The position numbers and the translations under genes are program-made. From contig JNDT01001278.1 in NCBI GenBank assembly GCA_000697055.1, forward strand, positions 1 to 49,331: DNA of 49,331 nucleotides. The letters are read 5' to 3'. The DNA comes from Saksenaea vasiformis B4078 (Eukaryota; Mucoromycota; Mucoromycetes; Mucorales; Saksenaeaceae). This document shows positions 8,959 through 21,607 of this stretch, piece by piece. How positions within the stretch are numbered: position 1 is the first letter of the stretch; each line of letters starts with the position of its first letter. The notes beneath the pieces are model-generated. The model was not told the DNA's origin. It did not search any database and saw only the letters and a program-made list of their open reading frames with translations.

Positions 8959-11804
8959 TCATACATCCTGTTCTAGCAGCTGATTCTCCTCCGCTATCGC
9001 CTCTTCCTCTTCTACATTTTCGTTCTCCTCACCAAGTAACTCATTTTTTGGTCCATGTGTTGGTTCAGGTGCCTCAGTGACATAAATCGTGACAACTCGG
9101 GTCGGTAAATCCGGGACCTCCTCCATGTCAGAAGACACGGGGACAGTAACGACTTGGGCAAACGGACATAAAAGATCGACGGGATCATATCGGTATTCAC
9201 GGACAGGTGCGCACGCAGATACTTCCTGCTGCAATGCTAATCCGCGCTCCGCCAAAACATCCATGGACTGTAAATTGCCCCATAAATCCAGAATGGGCAG
9301 CTGCTCTTTGGGTGGAAGTCGTGCCAAAGTAGCACTTTCTGATATCAGTGGCACTTTATAGAGTGAAGCAGCACCAGCATAGTTTTCATTGGGGATCTCC
9401 AGATAATGTGTCGACAGACTGAGATGATTTTCGTAATTGGGGTACAGCATGACATAAGCACGCATGTAAATCAGTTCATCAAAGTAGCGTCTCCACGCGC
9501 TGGTCCATTGGCTTGACCGAGCATTGGGAACCGTCACATTCTGCAGCTGTTTCTTCGCTTGATCTGCCAGCCGTGCAGTAATATAATCATGAAATTCGCG
9601 CCAATGTTCGGGGAAGTAAAGCGCACCGAATGGCGTTGGAGCTTGCATCAGGTAAGGCGACCGTTCTTCATAACCGCCGTTATGTAGCGTAGCGGCAGGG
9701 TCAAACAAAAATCTTCCATTAGGGTCTGTTTCGATCAATCGTGGCGAGTACAGGCTGATACCAAACATAGAAGGTATATGATCAGCGTATCGATATCGGA
9801 GAATAGCATATTTGGCCCACACGTAAAAGAGATCAGACACTTCAAGGCTGCTGTCTAGCAAGACACCATATTCATGGTTATCCGTTGGGTACCATGATTC
9901 GACAAAGAGAGGCATTCGATTCACTTTGACAATCCGATGACGGCACATCTTCTTCCCATGAGGCCATGGTAAGCTGTTGACAAAGGCCTGGGTCACCTTG
10001 TCACTGGTCTGATCCATCATCAGCGTCATATCAACGGTATCGCCCAAATAATGTCCCTTAGCAAGTGATCGAACTAGGCGGGCTAGCAAGTGTGGCTTGC
10101 TGTCAGTTTGGATCATCAGCTTGATGGATATCTGGTGCCACTCTGCAAGTGATGTTCAGAAAACCAAATCGAACGTCTCAATCTACTCTTTACTTACGCT
10201 CCAAAGCAGTCAACGGAAGATCAGCCATCCACAGAACGTGTGGGACATCTCGCGCAGGCAAGCCGATAGTAACGGTTTCTGCAAGTTTGCCTACCATATT
10301 AATAGCGTCGCCAATGATATCCACGCGCTGTCGCGTATGTATCATCAGACGTGGTCGGATCGATGACACAGCTCCAGTCAGGCTGCGAATGATCTCATTA
10401 GGCATGTGCCAAGAGGTTTCATCGTAATTGCTGTTAGGTTGATACTGGATATCAAGGCTGTGTAACTGAATGGTCCCGCAAGAAGGATAGTTCTGATGCA
10501 AAATCTGCGATGGATCTTCGGTAGAATCTGTCGTTATAATCACGTGGACCGCCACGTTCTGGCGGAATCGGCAAAACAATGGCGCCAGCATCTCTAATTC
10601 CTCCATGTTATTTGTTACAAACGCGACTGCGTCTTGCATAGCTGATTCCTCTTCTTCGTCCGCAACTTGACACGATTTGAGATGATCTACTCGGGTGTCA
10701 CCGGACAGGGCAGACTTGCTGATAGGTAACAGAATCGAGGGAATTCCTGCGTGTTCACGGAGCGCAGCGCTAATCGAAAAATGTGGCGAATTCACAGACG
10801 AAAATACGTTTGAAAGCCATGATCGGCGGAAAATCCACGTGCCGTCGATTACACCAATCGGTCGGCTTCTTTCGGTCCGAACACAAACAGACTCGTTCTG
10901 TACAAAGTCGGTAGCTTCAGTGCCCAAGAGAGCATGGCGGTATTCATCCGTTTGCGACAATTTCAGTATACGTTCATGGTATTGGCGCCCTGGTATCGCA
11001 TCCTGGTCCACTAGCCACACATACTCTGTAGATGCGTGCAACGATAACAGCATCCAAGCTTCATCGCGGACAATGAGTTTGATACGTTTATCTTGGAACG
11101 TAGCCAGAACTCGTTCTACTTGGTCCTTTTCTTTTGCCATACACGCAACCCAGATCCATGTAGGAGCAGTAGTTTGATCAAGTAGCGCTTGAATTTGTAC
11201 GTGTAACTGGGAAATGGTTTGGGTATGAACAATCACTGTGGTAGATACGGTGGCAGGCAATGACACATGCTTCACTAGCATTTCCAGCTCTACCGAGGTA
11301 TGTCCTTGTAACTTTGGGTAGGAAAGCGTCAGTTGTTTGCTGAACGATACGGGATCTCTTGAATTGGTCACCCATGCTGGTGTTCGTTCGAAGCGGTTGA
11401 ACTGAGGTCGCACTGTTTACGGTGGTAAGTAAACATAATGATCACATCCTAGTTGACGTACCTTGATCGCTGTGGAAAAGCTTATCCAGCAATGCATAAT
11501 CTGTCATTTGAGTGGTGTCTTCATACTCGATAAACTCTTCGATCTCTAATGCGCCAGATGATGGTAGTATATTGTAAAGAAAATAAATAATGAAGAAGGA
11601 ACCGGTGATCAGACATAAGAAATGAGTTCGATGAAGCAGCATGCGGGGCAGGGTGGATAAAAGAGATCGATAATGGGATGACGATGAAGGAATGACTGAA
11701 GCGCGTTGTGGTGTAGACGAGTTGGGTGCGTTGCACCGTTGCCTGCGCGAGTACAGGGTACCTGCCCTGTCTATCTCGCCATCATCCCTAGATTTATCAA
11801 GCAT
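8959..11804 (-). CDS. Type II membrane protein with two glycosyltransferase-like (GT-A) modules
   Basis: Three exons (11804-11462, 11412-10198, 10142-8959) give 913 residues. A short basic cytosolic tail is followed by one signal-anchor helix at residues 61-80 (HFLCLITGSFFIIYFLYNIL), typical of Golgi glycosyltransferases. The first lumenal module contains EYVWLVDQDAIPG, a DxD-like nucleotide-sugar site, and GVIDGTWIFRRSWL. The second, after residue about 520, contains RLVRSLAKGHYLGDTVDMTL, EYGVLLDSSLEVSDLFYVWA and PSMFGISLYSPRLI, then APTPFGALYFPEHWREF, which resemble GT2/GnT-I-like folds. The C-terminus is acidic. The donor sugar and acceptor cannot be read from the sequence. The start at 11804 is the first in-frame ATG; MLLHRTHF at residue 55 would still keep the anchor. 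Confidence 0.75.
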
Positions 11805-12455
11805 ATAAGGGGTAATAGTAAGACGAAGAATGTGGAATATCCGCTCTCCAATTGAAGTTATACCGAAGTTAGTTTATTCAACCCGCTCCAATCAGATCGA
11901 TTAAGATATAGTAAATGATCGCTAGTCCCACTCAATCCACTTGAATGAAAGCTTCCATTTGGAACGGATGTAACGTCTGGCAGTAAATAGCTCCAGTATT
12001 CGAATAGTAAGCTTTGCCAAATAGCAAATAGTCGTGATCAACGCCTATCTGCATTTGCCTGTTATGGATTAGACAGCTCGGCAGTTGACAAAAGCCGATC
12101 AGTACTAGTTCTCCGCCTCGATCAAACCACATATCTTATTATGTAGCTCTCTGCAAGACTTCATATTTTCTGCTTATCAATTTGCATACCACATGGCCAT
12201 GCTTTGATAGTAACTATAAAACGAAAGCGGCAAGATGACGGCAAAACATGTCTTTGTGCAACATAAATCAAGGAGGTGCACAACCATACTTGACGCAGAT
12301 GGTTGGTATGTTTTGCAGAACAAATAGATTTTTATTAGTTAGTGAGGAGTTTAGACTTTACTCTTTCCTTTAGAGAGAGTGGACTCTGCTTCCTCGAGGA
12401 ATACTGGGAAGTCTGTCAAGTTATGGCATTTTAATAGTCTGAACGTAAAAGGATT
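11805..12455. other. Intergenic region with a short unexplained open frame
   Basis: About 650 bp between the glycosyltransferase start and the beta-helix gene end. A 66-codon minus-strand frame at 11932-12132 (containing VDHDYLLFGKAYYSNTGAIY) looks protein-like but has no supported start or partner exon. No RNA gene or repeat was seen. Confidence 0.45.
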
Positions 12456-14449
12456 TTAGCGCCTTCTCCATCGAAGACTTCTTTGCGCAAGGAAAAGACT
12501 TGGAGGATTGACCATTCTATCCGGCGATTCCTCCAAAGCACAAGGATGATGTGCCATCCGCGCTTTCGCTTTTTTCGAAGAACTACCGACTATCAAAAAG
12601 GTTAGACGATAACGTCAAATTACAGGAGGATCTTCACTTAAAAAATTTTGCGCAAGTGGCGGCTTTTGGACAACCATTCCGGCATGAGCGACCGTATTCC
12701 ATATGACTATATTGGCTCCGGACCATCCATGCCCTGAACCTGCGTCAAACCTGTCTTGGACAATCAACGCCCCTTCAAAGTTGCAATCTACAAAAGAGGA
12801 AAGGATGGAATATCGAACTGCTGATCCTAAGGGTGAGTAAGACTTACTGTCATAGAGCTGTCCTGACGCTTCATAATGAGAAGGCTTCAGTAACGATTCA
12901 TGATGAACTGCTGCCACTAGACTTACACCATTTCATATGTGGTCCTACATCACCGTTCCTCCCAACACAATCGCATTGGTAGATCACGTTTGGACCAGGA
13001 ATACGCCCTTTGTAGGTGTATGCATGAAAGCTATACTCTGCGTGGCATCGTTCGATCAGGATCAATTGACCTGAAATTTCGAAAGCGAACTGGCCAACAA
13101 AAGGTGGCGGCGATTTGCTAGTATCTTGAGGAAACGTGTGTTGACATGCCTTTGTTTCCCCAAGATGATCAATTTGCCAGTACTGCTTGCTTATGATCGA
13201 CACCTACCTGGAAGGTAATAGCGAGGGTGTTCGTTCCTAGCTGTGCAAAGTTCCTCCACCAAACAGATTTAACTTGACGAACCCAACAATTCTCGGCATG
13301 GTTCATGGTTATTAAGATATGATCAAACATCTCCGCTGCGAAGCGATAATCCTTGACTTTGCCTTTTTCCACTTCCATTATTTCATCTGGGCCCCTGCCT
13401 TGATTGGCAGGAAAGACACACTCCAGAAACTGTACACCCGCATTTTTTACTCGATTGGAAGTATACGCTTGGACATATCCACCACCATAAATCTGCATCA
13501 ATCTCGTAGTAATTGGTTCGTTTAACCATAAAACGTTATCCTCGCTATGCACAACTCTACGAAGGTGCTCGAATCGACCAGGTTTCCAACCGTTGTTCTT
13601 TGAAAGGTCGCCTTTAGGTGGGATATGATCCATCCCGATGGCTTTAATCCATGCTTCATTGAAAGATACACCAACCACAACAGTGTCTCCCACATTGAAA
13701 CGGCGTTTACTCTTTGCCACTCTTATCTGACGAGAACCAACGTGGACATCTCCCTCGATGCGGACACGCGTTTTGTCCATGGTACTGGGATCACCCGCAA
13801 TTTGTATCAGTGGTTTATCTGAAGAAGCTACTAGAACCGTGCCACCTGCAGGATCTCCTTGCAGTACCACTCCCGAGGAACGTAAACCTAAAGGTTGCTG
13901 CAAATAAAAAGTACCACGGTTTAGCTGGAGAGCACCCCTAAATCCGTTAGGTTGCATTGGCATCTTTCCAATTTCATCCAATACACGTTGGATACGACTT
14001 GTGTCGTCTTGCTGACCCATAGAATCCAGATACGTCACAACAGGGATCGATGAAGGTGGCTCTTGCCCTTCGTTGTAACCAGCACCCGAAAAATCCAATA
14101 GATGATCGCCTCCTTCGTTATATGGGGGATAGTGCAGTTGTCCATAGGCATCAGGCAGAGCCAGTTTCGAGTACGTTGCATTGTCGAAGAAGTGCGGTAA
14201 AGCGGAATCATGGGAAGGAGGGAATGTCGACATGGTTGTCGTTTGTTGTTGGTAATGTGCTGGTTGTTGCTGTAATTGAGGAGCATTGCTTGACGATGTG
14301 TGAGTATGCTGGTTGGTAGAGACAGTTAATTCTTCCAGCGCCTGAACTGTACTCTTGATAAACTTCTCTATGTTCCTCATTCTTCTTTGTTCAATGAAGT
14401 TAAGGCCCCACACGATGGGCCGAGAAAATGGAGTTTCCTTTTTCGACAT
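12456..14449 (-). CDS. Right-handed beta-helix (pectate-lyase-like) protein without signal peptide
   Basis: Five exons (14449-13208, 13149-12927, 12868-12848, 12787-12638, 12589-12456) join in frame to 589 residues. One internal exon is only 21 bp. From residue about 150 the protein reads as a parallel beta-helix: GALQLNRGTFYLQQPLGLRS, GVVLQGDPAGGTVL, a QLILIERC strand repeat, GPNVIYQCDCVGRNGDVGPH and the signature GSGHGWSGANIVIWNTVAHA, ending SLFLAQRSLRWRRR. Members with this GHGWSGAN block are uncharacterised polysaccharide-lyase/hydrolase-like proteins. No catalytic residues can be assigned. The first 100 residues are basic, then Gln/Thr/Ser-rich, with no secretion signal. A TATAAG on the minus strand (14497-14502), about 50 bp upstream, argues for the ATG at 14449 (MSKKETPF) rather than the in-frame ATG at 14497. 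Confidence 0.8.
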
Positions 14450-15170
14450 TGCGATGATGTGAATCTGAATATTGACTTGGCGAATTTCAAACCGCACTTA
14501 TATTGCACACGATGGCCTCGTTATCAACCAGACAAAGCAGTATCCGTCATATATTGTCATCAACTAGGAACTGCATTCAGGGCACGTTGATGATTACAAC
14601 CTGCAGGCTGAATCTGTAGACAATCGCATTCCTGTTTCCCTGGTAAGTCGAACACGATTTTTTTTTATCGATAATGACACTGTAGCACTAGACTTTGCCT
14701 AGAAAAGGGTCGGCGATATCATCACATGCACCGGAACATTGTGAACAATTCTTTGACGGAGTTCATGTTTTCTCCTCCGAGTCGCTCTAAACATAGATGC
14801 ACTTCATAAAAAAAATATGTATGCCAAGATTACCCTTACCTGACAACATTGTTTAAGCATCTAAGTAAAATAAGATAAAGAAAGTATAGAATTTCACTAA
14901 ACCGGTTTACTCGTCAAATACTGCGTAATTGTTGATTAGTGCTGATCCTTGTTCGTTGCCTCGGACGATATGACTTTGTTTGGTGATTCGTTGAAAAGGG
15001 GAAGAAAGGATCCATCCAAAAAAGGGACTTCTAATCGTATTCCTTATGTCAATGACATGCCGTAGCTTTTTAGTAAAGGCGAAAAATAATGACGATTAAT
15101 GCAATAGACTATATGTTCATACAGCGCAAGTATATGGCTAGTATGAAGGCGAATCATGAGCAACACATGT
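14450..15170. other. Intergenic region (promoter of beta-helix gene)
   Basis: About 720 bp, AT-rich. It contains the TATAAG at 14497-14502 (minus). Nothing else coding or structured is supported. Confidence 0.5.
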
Positions 15171-16845
15171 TTATTCCTGTTGATATCCAAATGCCCGCAT
15201 TACTTCGTCTAGCTGTTCTTCAACAGTTTGATTTGATGGTGGTTCCTCTTCTTCTTGATCCTCAATCATTTGTAGTAGACTCGGTAAAGTCATATTGGCC
15301 GCGTAATAAACGTCTGTGTCGGGCCTTGTTTCAGTTACAGTAGCCGCGCGCCGTCGACGAGGTGAACGTTGGGGGATCGGCGGTGGTGGTGATAGCAATG
15401 AATCGGCTTTTAGTCCCATTAAGGCCAAAACGCGTTCTTCAATGTGCTCCTCTTCCTCCTCCACCTCCTCTACTGTTTCCTCGTTTGGCACGTAGAAGCT
15501 TCTTCGATTTCCTTCCTTCTTCACAATTCCCCAGACCATGGATCCGTCGCTCATCTCTCGAAGTTCCAAACCCTGAAGATGCTTAGACTCTTTGTCATCC
15601 TCAATCACATCCTCCAGTTGTTGCCACCGCCGTCGTGGTGGTAAATGCCGATTTTCATGCGATTTCTGTTTCTCGTGATAATTCTCACTCGGCGTCGGCT
15701 CAGGAAGTTTATTGAGGGTATTCAGAAAATTCGTATCAGGTGGCACATAAATGATCGTCCGGCGCAACACCTGTCGTTTGGAGGCCTCCTGTGTCATGTT
15801 GACTTTCTTTGTCTTTTTTCGAGCGAGTAACTGGGAGAACTTTTTAACACCACTAATAACATCGTTGTCACCGCGATTTCCATGTTGCATTACAGCCATA
15901 GCTGCTGGTGTCATGCTAGTATTTGTTGGTGACGGAGGAGGTGGAGGCTGGGTTTTTGTACGATGACAAGCCGAAGTCATCGACTGGGACCGCGCACGCG
16001 TCGCATTTCGTAAAGTGCCAAATAAACTACGCGATTTGGTCGGTCTAGGTGTCTCAACAATGGGCTTTTTTGTCAATTTTCGCGACAACGATCGTATTGG
16101 AGAAACCGTGGCAGTTGGCGCCGACGGAGGTATGGCTGATGGGGCGAAGGTCCCTGGAGGGTCTGTAGTTTCTTGTTTATCAGTTCTTCGATCCTGCAGA
16201 CCTATTTATTGTTCCTGCATAAGTATGGAATGCAAAATAAAATGCTAGTACCTCTCGATCGGTCAAGTTTCTCAAGTAATAACGATGGTTGTCGTCGGTT
16301 ATCCACTGGCTTTTCATCATCCAGACCCAGACCGCTATCCTTAGATTGGGGCCTCGTGGTTCTCTTTCGTTCAGTCTGTACAAGGTCCGAAATCTCCTCT
16401 TTATCAGTCAGGGTTTCACCAGTGGTTTGCATGACAGACAAACGATTTTCATGCAAATGACGTGCAAAAGAGGCCAAATCGAATTTTTTCGGGTTACTCA
16501 AGTGTTTCGTGGAATTTTCCATAGTATCATCTTCCTCTTTTTTAACTATGGGTACCTTTACAGAAATTTTTTTTTAGAATGGTATATGAGCACCTTAAAA
16601 TTACCAATTACCTCCGCTTCAATACCCCTCGCTGGGATTGACTCCGACAAAGAAGGAGGAGTCTTGACAGGACCTGCGATCGTTTTCATACCGGCCGGCT
16701 GCGATTCAGGAGATGCTGGTGGCGATGGTGTTGGTAATGTTGTGGCATTGTCAGAAGAATGAACTGCCATGTCAACTGGTATTGTGTCAACTTCTAACTT
16801 TTCCATAATATGATTGTGTCTTGTAAATTTATGAGTCTTAAACAT
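15171..16845 (-). CDS. Largely disordered protein of unknown function
   Basis: Three exons (16845-16612, 16555-16252, 16201-15171) splice in frame to 522 residues. The sequence is Pro/Ser/Thr-rich with basic patches (SRKLTKKP, PPRRRWQQ) and two acidic clusters. The only block that looks ordered is a middle segment: RRTIIYVPPDTNFLNTL and, about 60 residues later, GLELREMSDGSMVWGIVKKE followed by RRSFYVP. I do not recognise the family. Possible roles such as a polarity or signalling scaffold would be guesses. Alternative starts are Met at 16803 (MEKLEVDT) and Met at 16770. Three in-frame ATGs before the first intron leave the N-terminus uncertain. Confidence 0.75.
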
Positions 16846-17052
16846 CTATTCAAGAAGAGGACGTCCTATATATTGTTGGTTCTAATGTAAGCGAAGAAAA
16901 GGAAAGTCAATGAAATAATACAAGAGGGAAAAGATGGGGAAGATCAAAGGAGAGACCATTGGGGAAAAAAAGGAAATCAAAGAGGAAAGGAATAAAAACA
17001 GCGTGGTTTAATTGTCTGGAGTTTAATCGGTCTAAGTCCCCCGCCTCTCCTT

Positions 17053-20000
17053 TTAAAAGTACCTCCTCGCATTGACAAAACCAACTATCTGCTGCTCCAC
17101 AATCTCTTGTTTCACCTGCAAATCATTATTCAATGCACTCATCGCTCCGTTGCCAAGTAATTCTACAGGTACTTCTTGTTCTGAACCTTGTTGCTTGGCA
17201 ATCACCTTCAAACGTGGCAATCGCATCTTGCCTGCCAACAAGGGATAACAGGTGTAGTGATAAAACGCCCGGGATAGGGGTAGTACGCGGCCCTTCAGCT
17301 GCTTATATCCTGAAAATACAAATGCCTCGCTGAGTTCAACAGTGGCAGAGTACTCTGCAAGATGCACCGTCGGATTATACACCGTGAAAGTCAAAGTGAA
17401 TGGTTCCCCGACATACATCTCGGCAGGACAATCTATTATATCAAACATTAAATTCCACCTCATTTTCTTTTTGTTTTATTATTACCTGCAATCACCACGA
17501 GACGCTGTTGCTGAAATTGGATTTTTGGTAGAGATAATATCGTCTTTGATGCGGATCCCTCTTGACCATGTCTTAAGTAATTGCTGCATAAATTTCGATT
17601 CGTTATTTATTTCCTCCATTACCTCTTCCAGTGTATCGCTATCGAACCCACAGGGATGGCAGGTTGCGTTTCAGTTAAATCCGTCGTCGCCAACCGAAAC
17701 AAGTAATTGGCACTGTATATGTGACCTGTTTTCCACTCTAATTGCAGTGTTACACATAAAATATTCCGATGTTGCATTGGTGACTTTACTTTGATAATTA
17801 AACTCGTCCATAGTGGAGATCAGCGTCAAGGATGTATACGCATGCGGAAACGCCTAAATATGGAAATACTCGATATAGACCCAGCAAATCTCCCTTCCCT
17901 TTTCTTGTTTTTCTTTTACCTCTTGTTCCAATTGTACATTGGTGATATCCAGATCCCACGTGGAACAACATTTAATCGCAGCTACTAAGAGCCATCTCTC
18001 CTGCTTGCTTAATTCAGGTGAAGAAGATGAATCCAACTTTTCGCTCTGGGCATGTAGTTCGAAGTTTGCATCAAAAGGAGCCAAGAATGGAATGCGGATC
18101 TGCTCATGTTTCACTACAAAATTGGCCTCATGGTCCTTCGAAGAACTTGCCATGACGTATCGAATCTGTACTTTGGAAATTAGATCCAAGAAAAGCTTTG
18201 CTTTCCTTCTTACCCTTAGACTGACAAGCCTTGAACCAGGAATGGTGCTTCCATGCAAGAACACACCCTGTGTAATAGATTGCCCAGGGGCGATCCGACC
18301 AATAGCAATATCTTGTATGGCTTGCTGTTCCTTATCGTCGTCTGCAAAGCTGACATAGTCCTCTGTTACTATACCGCATCTATTAGCTGCGCCCTCTATG
18401 TACATATGTATATATAAAGCCATATTTAACATACCTTGCCCTTCTGCATTTTTAATTTCTATTTGTAGCGTAGCGTCAATTTCTTCCAATTCTTCACTGG
18501 TTATTATGACGTTCAGTAGAAAATGCTCATCTAACAACGCCGGTGCATTGTGGTTCGTGGTTAATTGAACCCGGGGAGCTCGTTGCATCACTCTGTAATA
18601 AATTTCAATAATGAGCGCAAAAATCAATTGCGCAAGTACCTGACGGTAGTTAGTTCGCCACGGCCGTCCAAAAACTTTAACTTGGGTCGAGAATTGCTCT
18701 CATCTGCAGTGTATATTGGATGAGACAAAACCGATATCAAACTGTCTTCCAAATTACCTGAAGGAGGTTCGTACCATCGTCGTCGAGTTGCAGCATTTGG
18801 TTCGGTAGCTTTATCAAATGTATAATTCAATCCCACGCTCCAGCGTGAGCCACCGAGATCAAGACACACACCGATGATCTGAAGGTAGATTTTAGGTCTG
18901 CTTAACGCTTTTCATTTATACCTTAATTTCTTCACAAGACTTAGGGAAAATCATGCCTTGGAAAACCTTTGTTTGACCTTTTGATATTGTAAGATCCGCC
19001 TCTTTCGTATACCATCCGGCATATTCTCCCTCGCTGACTTGTTCCAGTTTGTCAGTACAATCGATAAACACTAGATCCTCGGTGCTAGATTCTTCTTTAC
19101 TAGCCATTAGGATGTGGTTGTATTGTGGATCGTTGAAGAGTATTCTTAATGAACCAAATCGAATTGGAAGTATAGGTGATTGCCGATTGGCCTTGAGCGC
19201 GATCTGGAAACGAAGAGGCGCATCCACGAAGTTTGTATGTGTTTGAAACTGCGGATGGCATTCTACAAACGCGTTTATCTGATCCATATTGATCGCAAGC
19301 GGCGGATGATCTTTCTCATCAAGGATGTCCATTAACTCCCTTTGAAATTCCTCTCGTTTCTGATCCGCCAGCGGAAGAGTATCAGCCATGAGCTCAACAA
19401 GACATTCCACTGCTCTTTCCCACGATCCTAGTTCCTTGGCGCAACGCAAGGACCATCGAAGTATCGAGGCCAACACCATGTGCCAATTTTCCTTGCGGTA
19501 GGTCTTTCCAATGCGTTCAAAAAACTTGAGCGCCATTTCGAATTTTCCCGTTTCGTAATAGGTCCCAGCAATCTCTGCTGCTAGGTACAATGTCATACGA
19601 CCATTTCTGTATCGTTTGAACTGCTCGTAACTTTTTGTGAGAAGTTCGATGGTCAGGTTTGAGTGATCCACTTCACGTTCATCTGTTAGAAGCAAACTAA
19701 GTGAAGTTGCTGGTGCATCGGACGCCTGTTTCGCTGTCTCTGAACGCTCAAGATCTAGAAACCGCCTTCGTCTCTCGGAGCAACACATAGCAGCTAAGTG
19801 ATAATAGAATCCAGAATGCTGTAGTACTGCACCCGGGTTGCAGCCACCCGTATTGTTGCTCAGACCGAAACCTCCGCCTGCGCCGCCGATTAAAGGACTA
19901 CCTGGCATATTTGGGGACCCAGGTGCGTTCAAGTAAGTAGTGGGCACAGGAATCCTGAATCCAGCTTGAGTCGCTGCATCAACTACGTCTGCAAAAACGC

Positions 20001-21607
20001 GATACCTTGTAGGTTGGTTAACAATAATGAATTGTGTTTTTAATAGAGCTTACTGTTTGGAGAGCCATGCCCAGTATTCAAACGATTGCTCGCCCATTCC
20101 CCATGTACTCGAATAGGACTGAAACATATGGAGATGTCCATTTAGTTGAGCCAATGCAGAGGTTGGCTCATTCAAGAATAAATAGAACCTACAAATCTTC
20201 GTTACCAGTAAATTTTCACGTTTGCAGTTCATTAAAAGGCGAAAATACCTTGACGTTGATGCAGTCAGCCAGGGTTCGGGCTTCTGCCCATCGCTTTCCA
20301 CGAACTGGAAGAGGTGTTTGACCAGATGGACTAAGTATCTCTCCCAGTAATGCATATACATGTTCATACGTTCTAAAGAAGAAGTAAGATTAGCACCGAG
20401 GTTCTAGAAAAACAGGCGACATACTCACTTGAGTGCCCCTCCGATATCCTGCTTAAATTCTTGGAAGAACCCGGTTTTAAAATCGTAACGCAACATCCAT
20501 CCCTTCACAGACAGCGGCTGTGGCTCGTTGGATACCAGATCTGCCATGGATGGCCGTGTGGATGATGTGGGCGATGGCAATTTGGATTTTTTCTTACGCA
20601 CTTTCTTGATATGATTATTGTAGTACTGCAAAGCTGGTTCGTACATGGATCGACAAATGCTACATGGAGGAATGAAAGGTTACGCATTATCTCAAAAATG
20701 GAAATGAATCTAACTTACGTGCTAACAAGCTCTTGCAACTCACGCTGACTTCCAGGTGCCACGGTAAAGAATGAATGCTTACTATCGAGTCCAGATTGCT
20801 TCTTAATTAGAGTTAATCGTTCTTCCACAGAGGGGTCGTCTATTGTCGTTCATCAGTTCCATTTTGCTTTCACTCTTCCTATAGTTGCAGACCTAAATGT
20901 TTCCCATTCAGAATTAGAACAGCCGAAAACTTCACGCCTTTGTCTTGCAGAGACTTCCTATATATATATATAACATTTACTAACGTATTCTTAATATCAC
21001 ACCAGCTAACCTTTTATCATTCAGCTCTTGTGCCATGATCGTATCTTTTTCGCGTTCAGTTGGATCAATCAGGACTTGTGACGTTAGAGGCCCCGTTTCG
21101 CGTTTCGGCTTTGAAGGGTTTCCAGTATCGTCTGACCAATCCCAGAGATCATAGAATCCAACGACGACGCTGGGGGTCTCTAGATGTTTCTTGATCCATA
21201 GCGTAGATATCAAACCATCGGGATGCAGCGGCGATTGAGCCGACGAAGGCGACAAGGACTGGTGATTGTAAGACGACAGGATATTATCCTGTGTGCCTAT
21301 TTAGTTTCGGTTTTATCAGATAGCTGCGTACCTTGGCAACGGTAATGAATCGGAATGGCATAGTTGCTGTACCACCCGTGTTCAGGTGCCGTGTAGCTTC
21401 GTAAAGCGAGTATTCTTCAGTGCTGGTAAACAGGGAACGAAGTGTTGCAGCAAGATTTGCTCGTGCGCTCAGCGCAGCGGTTTGCTGGCGAGATGGAGGC
21501 TGCTTATCTGTAGATGGCTCAGCATCGTTAGGATCGGGTGCTTCGAGACCATAAACGCCGAGGACAGGAACAGGGTGAAGCAAATACTCGAAAGGATAGG
21601 TATTCAT
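17053..21607 (-). CDS. TRAPPC11: TRAPPC11 (foie gras), TRAPP complex subunit
   Basis: Fifteen exons, from 21607-21332 to 17432-17053, rebuild an intact 1268-residue protein; all exon phases agree. The N-terminus (MNTYPFEYLLHPV) is followed by SPLHPDGLISTLWIKKHLET and DDPSVEERLTLIKK. The TPR-like foie-gras domain includes HSGFYYHLAAMCCSERRRRF, TIELLTKSYEQFKRYRNGRM, LAAEIAGTYYETGKFEMALK and WSLRCAKELG. The C-terminal half is a series of Ig-like beta domains, ending DCPAEMYVGEPFTLTFTVYN and FVNARRYF. In animals and plants TRAPPC11 belongs to TRAPP III, the Rab1/Ypt1 exchange factor complex for ER-Golgi traffic and autophagy. Budding yeast lacks it, so presence here fits an early-diverging fungus. 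The start MNTYPFEYLL is preferred over an upstream in-frame ATG (21676). Confidence 0.95.

Noticed and set aside
16108..16762. Plus-strand open frames over 16.0-16.8 kb
   Set aside because: They are antisense shadows of the disordered-protein exons, which join in frame on the minus strand.
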